Under the pieces are notes generated by a model. The model was not told where the DNA came from, ran no database searches, and worked only from the letters and a program-made list of their open reading frames with translations. DNA of 35,659 nucleotides from CAZBEJ01 sp964521305. Lineage in GTDB: Bacteria; Patescibacteriota; Microgenomatia; UBA1406; GWC2-37-13. A program made the translations under genes and the position numbers. The stretch's first letter is position 1, and every line of letters begins with the position of its first letter. The DNA lies in NCBI GenBank assembly GCA_964521305.1, contig CAZFQZ010000010.1:1-35659 (forward strand), written 5' to 3'. Shown here piece after piece: positions 15,471-24,234 of this stretch.

Positions 15471-17508
15471 TCATTCTGATATTGTTGGTTTAGTTTGGAA
15501 TATTGCAGATATTCTTCGTGGCAGCTGGAAGCAGTACGAATATCAAGATATTATTTTGCCTATGGTACTTCTAAAGCGTCTCGATAGCATATTGGTTCCA
15601 ACAAAGAAAGAAGTACTGTCTACTTTTAACGAGCACGAAAACGAAAAAGATACGGTTTTGGATCCGATTCTAAAAAGCATAGCCGGAGTTGGTTTTTACA
15701 ACAAATCCCATTATGATTTCAAAACTCTACTTGAGGAGCCATCACAAATCGCTGCCAATTTCCGAGCGTATCTGAATGGCTTCAGTGAGAATATACGCGA
15801 TATTTTCGAAAAATTCGACTTTGACAAACATTTAGAGCGGTTGTCGGGCGGCAATCTGCTGTATTACATCATTAAGGAGCTGAATAAAATCGATCTTCAT
15901 CCGTCATCATTAGACAATCATCAGATGGGGCAGATATTCGAAGAGCTGTTGAGGAAGTTCGCTGAACAATCCAACGAGACCGCGGGAGAGCATTATACGC
16001 CGCGTGACGTCATCAAGGTAATGGTGGAAATCCTGTTTGAGCCGGATAAAAAAGATTTGATAAAACCTCATGTGGCTCGACGTATTTATGACTGTGCTTG
16101 TGGTACCGGAGGCATGCTTACCGTCTCAAAAGATTTTGTACATCAGAAGATCAATCAGAAAGCCGATCTTTTTCTTTACGGTCAGGAACTGAATCCGCAG
16201 ACTTTTGCACTTTGCAAAGCAGATATGCTTATTAAAGGTGATAATCCAGATAATATCAAAGGCGGAGAAAAAGATCACAGTCAGGCAAGTACATTAAGTA
16301 ATGACCAGTTTTATGCAGAACAATTTGATTATCTTTTGACCAATCCGCCATATGGAGTTGACTGGAAAAAAGACAAAGATGCTGTGGAAAAAGAAGCAAG
16401 GCGCGGTTTTGGTGGACGCTTTGGTGCTGGATTGCCGAGGATTTCCGATGGCCAGTTATTGTTCCTTCAACATCTGGTTAGCAAAATGAAGCCAATTCAT
16501 GATGGCGGTTCCAGACTGTCAATTATTCTCAACGGTTCACCGCTTTTTTCCGGCTCGGCAGGTAGCGGAGAAAGCGAGATTAGGCGATGGCTCCTGGAAA
16601 AAGATCTGGTCGAGGCGATTATTGCCATGCCTGATCAACTTTTCTACAACACCGGTATCAGCACATATATCTGGATTTTGACCAATAGAAAAAGTTCCGA
16701 ACGAGTAGGTAAAGTCCAACTTATCGATGCCAGAAATCTATTTTCCAAGATGCGAAAAAGTCTTGGTCAAAAGAGAAAAGAAATAACTGATGAAGAACGA
16801 AAAAAAATCATCGAGTTGTATAAAGAATTCAAAGAGAGTAAAAAAGTGAAGATTTTCAAAACGACAGAGTTTGGGTATCGTCAGATTACGGTCGAACGAC
16901 CATTGCGGCTCAATTGGGCAACGACTACCGAAAGGATCGACCGGCTCAAGGCGCAAAAGGATTTTAGCGTAGATCTTCCGAGCAGAAAATCGGGTGATAA
17001 AGGAGCGAAAGAAAACCAGGAATGGCAGGAATTCAAAAGCAAAGTATATATAGCTCTTGAAGCAATGCAAAAAAAAACATATCTGAAACTGGAGGATTTT
17101 GAGTTCGGTCTTAAAAAAACAGCGGAAAAACAAGGTTTGGAAATTTCTGCAAAATATGTAAAGATCATCGAAAAAGAGCTGTCGGAGAGGGACGAGAATG
17201 CGCCGATTATTACCGATAGCAATGGTAATCCCGAGCCGGATCCGGAACTGAGAGATACGGAAAATGTACCACTTGGTAGCGATGTCATTGAATATTTCAA
17301 AAAAGAAGTTCTTCCTTATGTTCCGGACGCATGGATTAATACAAATATAAGAGATGATAAAGATGGCCAGGTTGGCAAGATCGGCTACGAAATTCCCTTC
17401 ACGAGATATTTTTACGAATACAAACCACCAAGGGATTTTAAAGAAATTGAAAAAAATATTAAACAAATAGAAAACGAGTTACTGAGTTTATTAAAAGAAA
17501 TTTTATGA
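15463..17508 (+). CDS. hsdM: Type I restriction-modification DNA methyltransferase subunit
   Basis: A 681-residue HsdM. The N-terminal helical domain (GLVWNIADILRGSWKQYEYQ) is followed by the methyltransferase domain, with the AdoMet motif DCACGTGG at residues 210-217 and the catalytic NPPY at residues 294-297, typical of N6-adenine methylation. A long C-terminal extension, rich in charged residues, makes it larger than the shortest HsdM proteins. The ATG at 15463 is chosen because AGGAGG lies at 15453-15458; this is one of the few clear ribosome-binding sites in the window. It also sits inside the end of fic, implying coupling. The TGA overlaps the hsdS start. Confidence 0.95.
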   Translation: MANHSDIVGLVWNIADILRGSWKQYEYQDIILPMVLLKRLDSILVPTKKEVLSTFNEHENEKDTVLDPILKSIAGVGFYNKSHYDFKTLLEEPSQIAANFRAYLNGFSENIRDIFEKFDFDKHLERLSGGNLLYYIIKELNKIDLHPSSLDNHQMGQIFEELLRKFAEQSNETAGEHYTPRDVIKVMVEILFEPDKKDLIKPHVARRIYDCACGTGGMLTVSKDFVHQKINQKADLFLYGQELNPQTFALCKADMLIKGDNPDNIKGGEKDHSQASTLSNDQFYAEQFDYLLTNPPYGVDWKKDKDAVEKEARRGFGGRFGAGLPRISDGQLLFLQHLVSKMKPIHDGGSRLSIILNGSPLFSGSAGSGESEIRRWLLEKDLVEAIIAMPDQLFYNTGISTYIWILTNRKSSERVGKVQLIDARNLFSKMRKSLGQKRKEITDEERKKIIELYKEFKESKKVKIFKTTEFGYRQITVERPLRLNWATTTERIDRLKAQKDFSVDLPSRKSGDKGAKENQEWQEFKSKVYIALEAMQKKTYLKLEDFEFGLKKTAEKQGLEISAKYVKIIEKELSERDENAPIITDSNGNPEPDPELRDTENVPLGSDVIEYFKKEVLPYVPDAWINTNIRDDKDGQVGKIGYEIPFTRYFYEYKPPRDFKEIEKNIKQIENELLSLLKEIL

Positions 17509-18653
17509 AATTGATTTTAAAATTGAGCTATATTGCAGAAATATATAATGGTTCTACGCCTTCAAGCGATAATCCTGATTATTGGGACGGAGATATAAAA
17601 TGGATCACGCCAATTGACCTTAGTCAAGTTTTAAGTAGTAAATATATTTACGATTCAAATCGTAAAATCACAAACAAAGGATATTTATCTTGTGGTACAA
17701 CTTTGGTGTCTAAGGATTCATTATTATTATCTACACGTGCTCCAATAGGTTTAATTGCAATTGCAGGAGATAAAATGTGTACTAATCAAGGCTGTAAAAG
17801 TCTGGTAATAAATAGAAATACAGCAGTACCTAATTTTATATATTATTATTTGCTTTCTAAAAAAGAAGATTTGCAAAATTTAGGAAGTGGTAGTACTTTT
17901 ACCGAACTATCATCAAATTCATTAAAGTCTTTCAGGATAGAATTACCTGAATTAAATCAGCAAATAAAAATCGTAAAATTTTTAGACCAAAAAGTGTCGA
18001 GGATCGATGCTGCAATTGCTAAAAAGAAGAAACTGATTGAGTTGCTTGAAGAGAAAAGAATTCTATTAATTACAGAATCTGTTAATTCAGGTAAAAATCA
18101 AAAAAAATTAAAACGCATTGTTAAAAATATTGTTAAAAAAAATGCCTTAATCGGAAAAATCTACATGCTTGAAAATATTGAGAGTTGGACTGGTCAAATT
18201 CTCGGTACAACCGAGCCGGAAAACATTTCAGGAGAATTGATCAGTTTTAAAAAAGGTGACGTCCTCTTTGGCAAACTCAGGCCGTATTTAGCAAAAATTA
18301 TGTTAGCTTTTGAGGAAGGATCTTGCTCGGGAGAATTTTTAGTTTTACGACACAGTAAAGAGATGGAACCAAAATTTCTATTTTACAAAATGATAACAAA
18401 AGAGTTTATAAATCAAGTAAATGCAGCAACCTACGGAGCAAAAATGCCTCGAGCAAGTTGGGAAATTCTTGGCAACATTTCTATTCAATTACCAGCGTTG
18501 AATGAACAAAAAAAAATTATTGAGAAATTGGATAGATTAACAGATAAAATTGCAAAAGCAAAAAATAAAATCTATGAATCTGTTCAATTACTTGAAGAAT
18601 ACAAAATTTCCTTAATTTCAAATGCGGTTACAGGGAAATTAAAAGTTAATTAA
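17505..18653 (+). CDS. hsdS: Type I restriction-modification specificity subunit
   Basis: A 382-residue HsdS with two target-recognition domains, about residues 1-150 (start KLSYIAEIYNGSTPSSDNP) and 205-345. Each is followed by a conserved helical spacer: LPELNQQIKIVKFLDQKVSR then KKKLIELLEEKR, and LPALNEQKKIIEKLD then YESVQLLEEYK. These domains read the two halves of a split DNA target, and the helices set the spacing. It overlaps hsdM by four bases and lies four bases before hsdR. The gene is noticeably richer in A and T than hsdM and hsdR, as often seen when recognition domains are exchanged horizontally. Confidence 0.93.
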   Translation: MKLILKLSYIAEIYNGSTPSSDNPDYWDGDIKWITPIDLSQVLSSKYIYDSNRKITNKGYLSCGTTLVSKDSLLLSTRAPIGLIAIAGDKMCTNQGCKSLVINRNTAVPNFIYYYLLSKKEDLQNLGSGSTFTELSSNSLKSFRIELPELNQQIKIVKFLDQKVSRIDAAIAKKKKLIELLEEKRILLITESVNSGKNQKKLKRIVKNIVKKNALIGKIYMLENIESWTGQILGTTEPENISGELISFKKGDVLFGKLRPYLAKIMLAFEEGSCSGEFLVLRHSKEMEPKFLFYKMITKEFINQVNAATYGAKMPRASWEILGNISIQLPALNEQKKIIEKLDRLTDKIAKAKNKIYESVQLLEEYKISLISNAVTGKLKVN

Positions 18654-18657
18654 AGTT

Positions 18658-21621
18658 ATGACAGTCAATACCAAAGAAATCGGATTCGAAGATTTTATCG
18701 AAAAGGAGCTGGTAAGGCTTCATAAGTTTGTTATACGAAAATCATCTGATTATGATGCAGAGTTTGCGTTGGATAAAGAATTGGTTTTGGAGTTTTGGAA
18801 AAAAACACAAAACGATCAACTGGGAAAACTGAAAGAAATACATGGTAATTCATATGAAGACAAGATATTAGAACGACTTGATAAAGAATTGGAAAAACGC
18901 GGGACTTTGGAAGTTTTACGGAAAGGGATTACCGACCATGGCATCCATCTTGATTTAGTCTATTTCGAACCGCAAAGCGGTCATAACCCAGAGGCAATCG
19001 AACTTTTCCGATCAAATACTTTCAGTGTTGTTCGCCAAGTCCATTACAGTATTAAAGAAAAAGCAAAATCCATCGATATGGTTTTGTTTGTCAACGGCAT
19101 TCCTATATGTACCATTGAGCTGAAAAATCAATTGACTGGTCAAAGCGTTGTTAATAGCATGAACCAATATCGTGATGATCGCGACCCAAAAGAAAAACTA
19201 TTGAAATTCAAACGGAATCTTGTATGTTTCGGAGTCGACTGCGAAGAAGTGGTGATGACGACGAAGTTGGCAGGTATAAAAACACGTTTTTTGCCTTTTA
19301 ACAAAGGCAATAATCAGAATCGGGATAATCCGGTCAATCCTAACGGTTACAAAACAGCTTACATGTGGGAAGACGTATGGTCGCCAAAGAGTATTCTCGA
19401 GCTTATTGCTAGATTTATCACTTTTCATAAAGAGGAAACAGAAGACAGACGCGGTCATAGATATATTGAGGAAAGTTTGATATTCCCGCGTTACCACCAA
19501 AGAGAAACGGTTCAAAGATTGGTTGCAGATGTGAAAGAAAAAAACACCGGAAAAAATTATCTCATTGAACACAGCGCCGGTTCGGGCAAAAGCAATACGA
19601 TAGCCTGGATTGCACACCGTCTAAGTGAACTTCACGGAGCAGACGACAAGGTGATTTTCGATGGAGTAATTATTCTTACCGATAGGCGGATACTGGACAG
19701 GCAGTTGTCTGAGACGGTTGAACAGTTTTCCCAAATCCGTGGCGTTGTCGTCCATGTCGAAAGCGGAGCGGATCTTAAAGAAGCTTTAGAAAAAGGTGAA
19801 CGAATCATTATTTCCACTCTTCAGAAATTTCCAGTTATTTCACAGACCGTGGTCGAACTTGCAGGAAAAAAATTCGCGGTCATTATTGACGAAGCTCATT
19901 CGTCTCAAACTGGCGAAAGTGCCAAACACGTCAGGGAAACTTTGAATGCAGAAGATCTTGACGAAGCCGCGCGAGAAGAGAGCAAAGAACCGGAAACTCT
20001 GGAAGATTATCTGAATAAGCAAATGCAGTCAAGAAAAATAAAAAATCCCAATATCAGTTATTTTGCTTTTACCGCTACACCCAAACAAAAGACTATGGAA
20101 ATTTTCGGCGAAAAGCAATCTGATGGGACTTTCGAACCGTTTAGTCTTTACAGCATGCGGCAGGCGATAGAAGAAGGGTTTATTCTTGACGTATTGCAAA
20201 ACTATTCGACGTACCGGGCGTATTTTGAGCTTCTTGCCAAATTCAAGGATCGAGATCCCGAATACGAAAGAAAAGCGGCGCAAAGACTTTTATTAGGCTA
20301 TGTCGACAAACACGAGCACGCCATTATGAAAAAGACAAAAGTCATAGTCGAACATTTCCACTCGCAGATTGCTCATCTAATAGACAATAAAGCAAAAGCT
20401 ATGGTTGTCACCAAATCGAGGCTCCATGCGGTTCGTTTTAAGCAGGCGTTTGATAAATATCTGAACGAGCAAGGATTGTCGTATAAAGCGCTGGTTGCTT
20501 TTTCAGGCACGGTCAAAGACGCTGGACTGGATTTTACCGAGACTGGCATGAATGGATTCAGCGAAAAAAACACCGCCGAGGAGTTCAAAAAATCTCCATA
20601 TCGTTTTTTAATCTGTGCCAACAAATTCCAAACAGGGTTTGACCAGCCATTATTATCGGTTATGTATGTTGATAAACTTTTGGGCGGCGTAAATGCCGTT
20701 CAGACATTAAGCAGACTTAACAGGACCTTTTTGCATAAAGATGAGGTGTTTGTCCTCGATTTCGTTAACGATGCCGACGATATCCAAAAATCATTCCAGC
20801 CGTATTACACTACGACGATTTTATCGGAGGCAACCGATCCGAATCTTCTGTACGACCTTCTTAACGACATATATAGCTTTAAAGCCTTTACGAGTTTTGA
20901 GGTTGATAACTTTTCCGAAGCATTTTTTAAACAGACAAGTGCGGATAAATTAAATAGTTTTTTAGACAACGTAATTGAAAGAATAGACAAACATCTTCCC
21001 GAAGAAAAAAATGAATTCATCACAAAAATAAACGATTTTTTGCTCCGGTATGCATTTCTATCGCAGGTAATTACCTTCACAGATACTGATCTTGAAAAAC
21101 TCTATATTTATCTGCGTTATTTAAAAAAGAAAATAAAACGGGATAAAGAAGTTATACCGCATGAGCTTTTAGAAGCAGTTGATTTTAGCTCATATAAATT
21201 AAAAAAAATAAGGTATGGCGGTATATCTCTTGACAACGAGAGTATGGCGCTTGAACCAATGGGTAGTTATGGAACTCAAAAACAGGAAAAAATTTATGAC
21301 AGGTTATCAAAAATTCTTAGTGAGGTAAATAAAAAATATGGAACGAATTTTACCGATGAAGATAGAGTTATCCTACATTCCTTGTTAGAACGATTAGATA
21401 AGGATAAATCGCTTGAGGGATCTATAAGCAGTAATAGTCGTGAAACCGCTAAAGTAAAATTTGAAGAAGCATTTGACCGTGAGCTCATAAAACTGTATCG
21501 TGATCATTTCAATTTTTACAAAAAGGTGAACGATAATCATGAATCCAGAAGTCATATTATGAATAAAATGTTTGCAAATTATTATAGTTCAAGGAATGTT
21601 TCTACAGATATTGAGAAGTAG
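18658..21621 (+). CDS. hsdR: Type I restriction endonuclease subunit R
   Basis: A 987-residue HsdR. The N-terminal nuclease domain shows the PD-(D/E)xK residues as Asp140 and ELK (154-156, TIELKNQLTGQ). The translocase motor carries Walker A HSAGSGKS (305-312), the DEAH box (411-414), and motif III FTATPKQKT. A later helicase motif is present around ANKFQTGFDQP and LSRLNRTF. A helical C-terminal region would dock onto HsdM/HsdS. It cuts DNA after ATP-driven translocation when the target is unmodified. All key motifs are intact, so the system should be active. It is the last gene of the fic-hsd operon. Confidence 0.95.
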   Translation: MTVNTKEIGFEDFIEKELVRLHKFVIRKSSDYDAEFALDKELVLEFWKKTQNDQLGKLKEIHGNSYEDKILERLDKELEKRGTLEVLRKGITDHGIHLDLVYFEPQSGHNPEAIELFRSNTFSVVRQVHYSIKEKAKSIDMVLFVNGIPICTIELKNQLTGQSVVNSMNQYRDDRDPKEKLLKFKRNLVCFGVDCEEVVMTTKLAGIKTRFLPFNKGNNQNRDNPVNPNGYKTAYMWEDVWSPKSILELIARFITFHKEETEDRRGHRYIEESLIFPRYHQRETVQRLVADVKEKNTGKNYLIEHSAGSGKSNTIAWIAHRLSELHGADDKVIFDGVIILTDRRILDRQLSETVEQFSQIRGVVVHVESGADLKEALEKGERIIISTLQKFPVISQTVVELAGKKFAVIIDEAHSSQTGESAKHVRETLNAEDLDEAAREESKEPETLEDYLNKQMQSRKIKNPNISYFAFTATPKQKTMEIFGEKQSDGTFEPFSLYSMRQAIEEGFILDVLQNYSTYRAYFELLAKFKDRDPEYERKAAQRLLLGYVDKHEHAIMKKTKVIVEHFHSQIAHLIDNKAKAMVVTKSRLHAVRFKQAFDKYLNEQGLSYKALVAFSGTVKDAGLDFTETGMNGFSEKNTAEEFKKSPYRFLICANKFQTGFDQPLLSVMYVDKLLGGVNAVQTLSRLNRTFLHKDEVFVLDFVNDADDIQKSFQPYYTTTILSEATDPNLLYDLLNDIYSFKAFTSFEVDNFSEAFFKQTSADKLNSFLDNVIERIDKHLPEEKNEFITKINDFLLRYAFLSQVITFTDTDLEKLYIYLRYLKKKIKRDKEVIPHELLEAVDFSSYKLKKIRYGGISLDNESMALEPMGSYGTQKQEKIYDRLSKILSEVNKKYGTNFTDEDRVILHSLLERLDKDKSLEGSISSNSRETAKVKFEEAFDRELIKLYRDHFNFYKKVNDNHESRSHIMNKMFANYYSSRNVSTDIEK

Positions 21622-21794
21622 ATTATGGGTTTGTTTATCGAGTTATTTCATGCTACTTAGAATCAATCGACAGAAAAAACAAAATGAAAAAATCGTTAAA
21701 GGAATAACTGAAGATTTTGTTAAACACCCGATTATAAAATGGTTGTTAAGAAATTTTCGGTGGTGACTATAATAAATGAATGTGGTGAAATGAT

Positions 21795-22301
21795 TTAAGT
21801 AATTTCTGCAACTGCCGGTTTTTCTTCCTTGTTTTTTTTTGATTTTTTAGGTTTTGCAATCTTTCCTTCGATTAACTCAGGGTCCTGAGCTTGTCGAATG
21901 GATGCTTTTTCTTCAATATTTTCTTCTTGAACAACTTCCTGGGGAGCAGCAGGAGAGAGACTCTTCAAGATCTTATCAAGTTTCCAATTCAGTGATTCAA
22001 ACTGTTTTTTGAATTGCCCTTCAGTATTTTCATTACCCCGGTCATTCCTGTTTTCGGAATAATTATCGCGTCTTCCTCTTGAATCCCTGTCGTCAGATCT
22101 TCTTGGATCGGAATCGCGCATGCTTTTGAAACAATTGTTGCAGTAAACCGGTCTTTCGCCGGTCGGTTTGAACGGTACTTCGCAGTCGTTTCCACATTTG
22201 GCACAGGTTGCCCTATACATTTGCCTGTCCCTGCCGAAATCCTGTCTGTGGGAATCTCTTCCTTTGCCAAACCTATTATTACCTCGATAGAAACCGTTCA
22301 T
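21795..22301 (-). CDS. CxxC-x17-CxxC zinc-ribbon protein
   Basis: A 168-residue, highly charged protein. Near residues 34-58 it carries CAKC, a 17-residue spacer containing VPFKPTGERPVY, then CNNC. This is the CxxC-x17-CxxC zinc-binding domain common in CPR and some other environmental bacteria. The N-terminus is rich in Arg, Asn and Gly; the C-terminus is rich in Lys, Glu and Pro. Both look disordered, compatible with RNA or DNA binding. The C-terminal part contains SIRQAQDPELIEG, encoded by a REP-like palindrome inserted in frame. Function is unknown. A TATAAT six bases upstream supports the ATG. Confidence 0.8.
   Translation of the reverse strand: MNGFYRGNNRFGKGRDSHRQDFGRDRQMYRATCAKCGNDCEVPFKPTGERPVYCNNCFKSMRDSDPRRSDDRDSRGRRDNYSENRNDRGNENTEGQFKKQFESLNWKLDKILKSLSPAAPQEVVQEENIEEKASIRQAQDPELIEGKIAKPKKSKKNKEEKPAVAEIT
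21867..21898. repeat. REP-like imperfect palindrome inside a coding region
   Basis: The 32 bases begin with TTCGATTAACTCAG and end with CTGAGCTTGTCGAA around GGTC. The arms match at their ends (TTCGA / TCGAA) and around CTCAG / CTGAG, with mismatches between. Elements with a TTCGACAAGCTCAG core are a known kind of dispersed palindromic repeat. When read in frame they add a peptide like RQAQDPELIEG, exactly as seen here. Confidence 0.6.
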
Positions 22302-22307
22302 AGTCTG

Positions 22308-22313
22308 ATTATA
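22308..22313 (-). promoter_or_regulatory. -10 box of the zinc-ribbon gene (leaderless)
   Basis: On the minus strand TATAAT ends exactly six bases before the ATG at 22301. The -35 is weak. Confidence 0.6.
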
Positions 22314-22371
22314 TCAGCTTATTGCCAGAATAGATAATCTAAAAAGCTGGTTGGTTTTTCCAACTGAAGGA

Positions 22372-23667
22372 TTAGAGAACTCTCTTATCTTCATCAGCGG
22401 CAAGGTCGGCGGCAGTTGATATCTCCGGAGAAGACGTGGCTTTCATTTTTGTAATGGTAAGGAATCCGAAGACGGCGGCAATAATGGCGGCGAAACCGCC
22501 GACACCCAATCCCCATCTCGGTCCGATCTGCTGGCCGATCCAGCCGATAATCGGGCCGCCGATCGCCGTCGATCCCAAAAAAGCCATGGTCCAGTAGGAC
22601 ATGACTCTGCCTCTCATTTCCGGAACGCTTTCCAGTTGCAGAATGGTATTTCCCAATGAAAGGAAATAAATAGAGAAGAAACCGACGAATAAAATGACCA
22701 ATAATGTCAGCGATAGAGTAGGCATCACAGCAGAAATAACCGTAGTGATGCCGAATAACAACGCGGTGATTACCAGCATCCGGCTTGCCACCTTTTTCTT
22801 GCCTGCCAATACGATACCGCCGGCAATCGATCCGATTCCCTGGGCAGCTGTTAAAAAAGCATATGTTCCCGCGTCTCCGTGAAACGTAAACTCGGCAATC
22901 ATAGGCAGACTTACCTGGAATTCATAGGTCAACGTACCGATAATTGCCATCATCAGTAATGTATTTCGGAGAATTGGCGTAGCGATAATGTATCGGAAGC
23001 CTTCGGACAAACGGCCTTTCATATGACTGACCGTTTTTGCCGTATGCAGTTCTTTGGTATTCATCATAATTAATAACAATATGATTGCTGCGTACGATAT
23101 GCCGTTTAAGATAAAGCATAAGCCGAGGCCTATGGTCGCTATCAATACGCCGGCGAGTATGGGGCCTAGTACGCGGGCCATATTCACCAGACTGCTGTAC
23201 AGCGATACTGCATTGCTCAAACGGTTCTCGCCAACCATTTCCGGGACAAACGTCTGCCGCGTCGGGTTGTCGATCGTATTGACTATCCCGTATGCAAAAG
23301 CCAATACGCCTACCATCCACAACTGTACCGAACCGCCCAGTACCAATATCCCTAACAGCAAGGCTTGGATGCCGAAAACGAATTGAGTGACGAACAACAG
23401 TTTGCGTTTATTGAATCTGTCGGCAATCACGCCTCCCCAGGGACCAAAAACCAGTATGGGTAGAAATTGCAGTGCAGTAATCAAACCCAATGCGACTCCT
23501 GAATGGGAAATTTTTAGTACCAGCCAGGCCTGGGCAACCGCCTGCATAAAGGTACCAGAAACGGAGATAAGTTGGCCGATGAAATATAACCTGAAATTTC
23601 TATTTTTCAGCGAGTCAAACGTATTGTGGACAAAACCGTGAACTGAAAGAATGATTTTATTTTTCAT
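22372..23667 (-). CDS. MFS transporter (EntS/MFS_3-like)
   Basis: A 431-residue protein with about twelve hydrophobic segments. It starts SLKNRNFRLYFIGQLISVSG and shows the family loop motif GVIADRFNKRK between helices 2 and 3 (about residues 79-90). This pattern matches the MFS_3 group, which includes the enterobactin exporter EntS and many drug or siderophore exporters. The acidic C-terminal tail is cytoplasmic. The gene lies 20 bp downstream of a cupin gene on the same strand and probably shares its promoter. Substrate unknown. Confidence 0.88.
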   Translation of the reverse strand: MKNKIILSVHGFVHNTFDSLKNRNFRLYFIGQLISVSGTFMQAVAQAWLVLKISHSGVALGLITALQFLPILVFGPWGGVIADRFNKRKLLFVTQFVFGIQALLLGILVLGGSVQLWMVGVLAFAYGIVNTIDNPTRQTFVPEMVGENRLSNAVSLYSSLVNMARVLGPILAGVLIATIGLGLCFILNGISYAAIILLLIMMNTKELHTAKTVSHMKGRLSEGFRYIIATPILRNTLLMMAIIGTLTYEFQVSLPMIAEFTFHGDAGTYAFLTAAQGIGSIAGGIVLAGKKKVASRMLVITALLFGITTVISAVMPTLSLTLLVILFVGFFSIYFLSLGNTILQLESVPEMRGRVMSYWTMAFLGSTAIGGPIIGWIGQQIGPRWGLGVGGFAAIIAAVFGFLTITKMKATSSPEISTAADLAADEDKRVL

Positions 23668-23687
23668 ATGAAACTACGAAGATTGTC

Positions 23688-24071
23688 TTACAAATGATCC
23701 TCGGTATCCGCTTCTGCCTCTACTTTTGTTTTGTGGACGATTCCGTCCTTGTGATGAGGGGGAGAGTAGATGGTATATAGTTTCAGCTGTTTCTCCGACG
23801 ATGTGTTTATTACATTATGCTGTGATCCTGCCGGAACGATGATTGCGTCCCCGTCTTTTATCGTATATTCTTCACCGTTGATGATCACTTTTCCTTCTCC
23901 CTGTTCGAATCGGAAGAACTGGTCGGTTACCGTATGGACTTCAAGACCGATTTCCTCTCCGGGCTGCAGACACATAAGGACCAGTTGACTATGCTGGCCG
24001 GTATAAAGAACCTGGCGGAAGTACATATTGGCAAGCGTCAGTTTTTCAATATTTCCCGAATATCCTATCAT
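23688..24071 (-). CDS. Small cupin-domain protein
   Basis: A 127-residue single-domain cupin. The first cupin motif is recognisable in QPGEEIGLEVHTVTDQFFRFEQGEG and the second in GDAIIVPAGSQHNVINTS. A histidine and an acidic residue of motif 1 and the histidine of motif 2 are in place for metal binding. Such proteins range from isomerases and dioxygenases to sugar-binding or stress proteins. It starts the MFS operon, with a -10 box six bases upstream of the ATG. Function remains open. Confidence 0.85.
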   Translation of the reverse strand: MIGYSGNIEKLTLANMYFRQVLYTGQHSQLVLMCLQPGEEIGLEVHTVTDQFFRFEQGEGKVIINGEEYTIKDGDAIIVPAGSQHNVINTSSEKQLKLYTIYSPPHHKDGIVHKTKVEAEADTEDHL

Positions 24072-24077
24072 ATGTAT

Positions 24078-24107
24078 ATTCTATACCGATATGTAGTGAA
24101 ATTGCAA
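24078..24107 (-). promoter_or_regulatory. Promoter of the cupin-MFS operon
   Basis: On the minus strand TTGCAA (24107-24102) and TAGAAT (24083-24078) are 18 bp apart. The -10 ends six bases before the ATG at 24071, again predicting a leaderless message. Confidence 0.55.
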
Positions 24108-24199
24108 TCGGCATAATCGTTCGCACTTTCGCCAATAGCGGGATACGATCGATATATACAAAAATATCAAAGTTCAATAGGGATGTATACGATTCATCC

Positions 24200-24228
24200 T
24201 TGCATCCGTAGCATTGAATCAGTACAAT
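24200..24228 (+). promoter_or_regulatory. Promoter of the ABC-2 exporter operon
   Basis: TTGCAT (24200-24205) and TACAAT (24223-24228) are 17 bp apart. The -10 ends six bases before the ATG at 24235. This spacing is why that ATG is preferred over the upstream in-frame TTG at 24214, which would lie upstream of the -10 and could not be transcribed from this promoter. Confidence 0.7.
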
Positions 24229-24234
24229 CTAGAT

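Noticed and set aside
16738..17466. Long open frame (242 codons) on the minus strand inside hsdM
   Set aside because: It is antisense to a gene with all catalytic motifs, is rich in Phe and Ile as expected from complementing Lys/Glu-rich codons, and shows no domain.
21572..21766. 64-codon frame at the end of hsdR
   Set aside because: It starts within hsdR in another frame and has no domain or well-spaced promoter. The 38 codons from 21650 might be real, but nothing supports it.
24214..24234. Upstream TTG start of the ABC ATPase gene
   Set aside because: It lies upstream of the -10 box and would not be in the transcript from that promoter; the ATG at 24235 fits.
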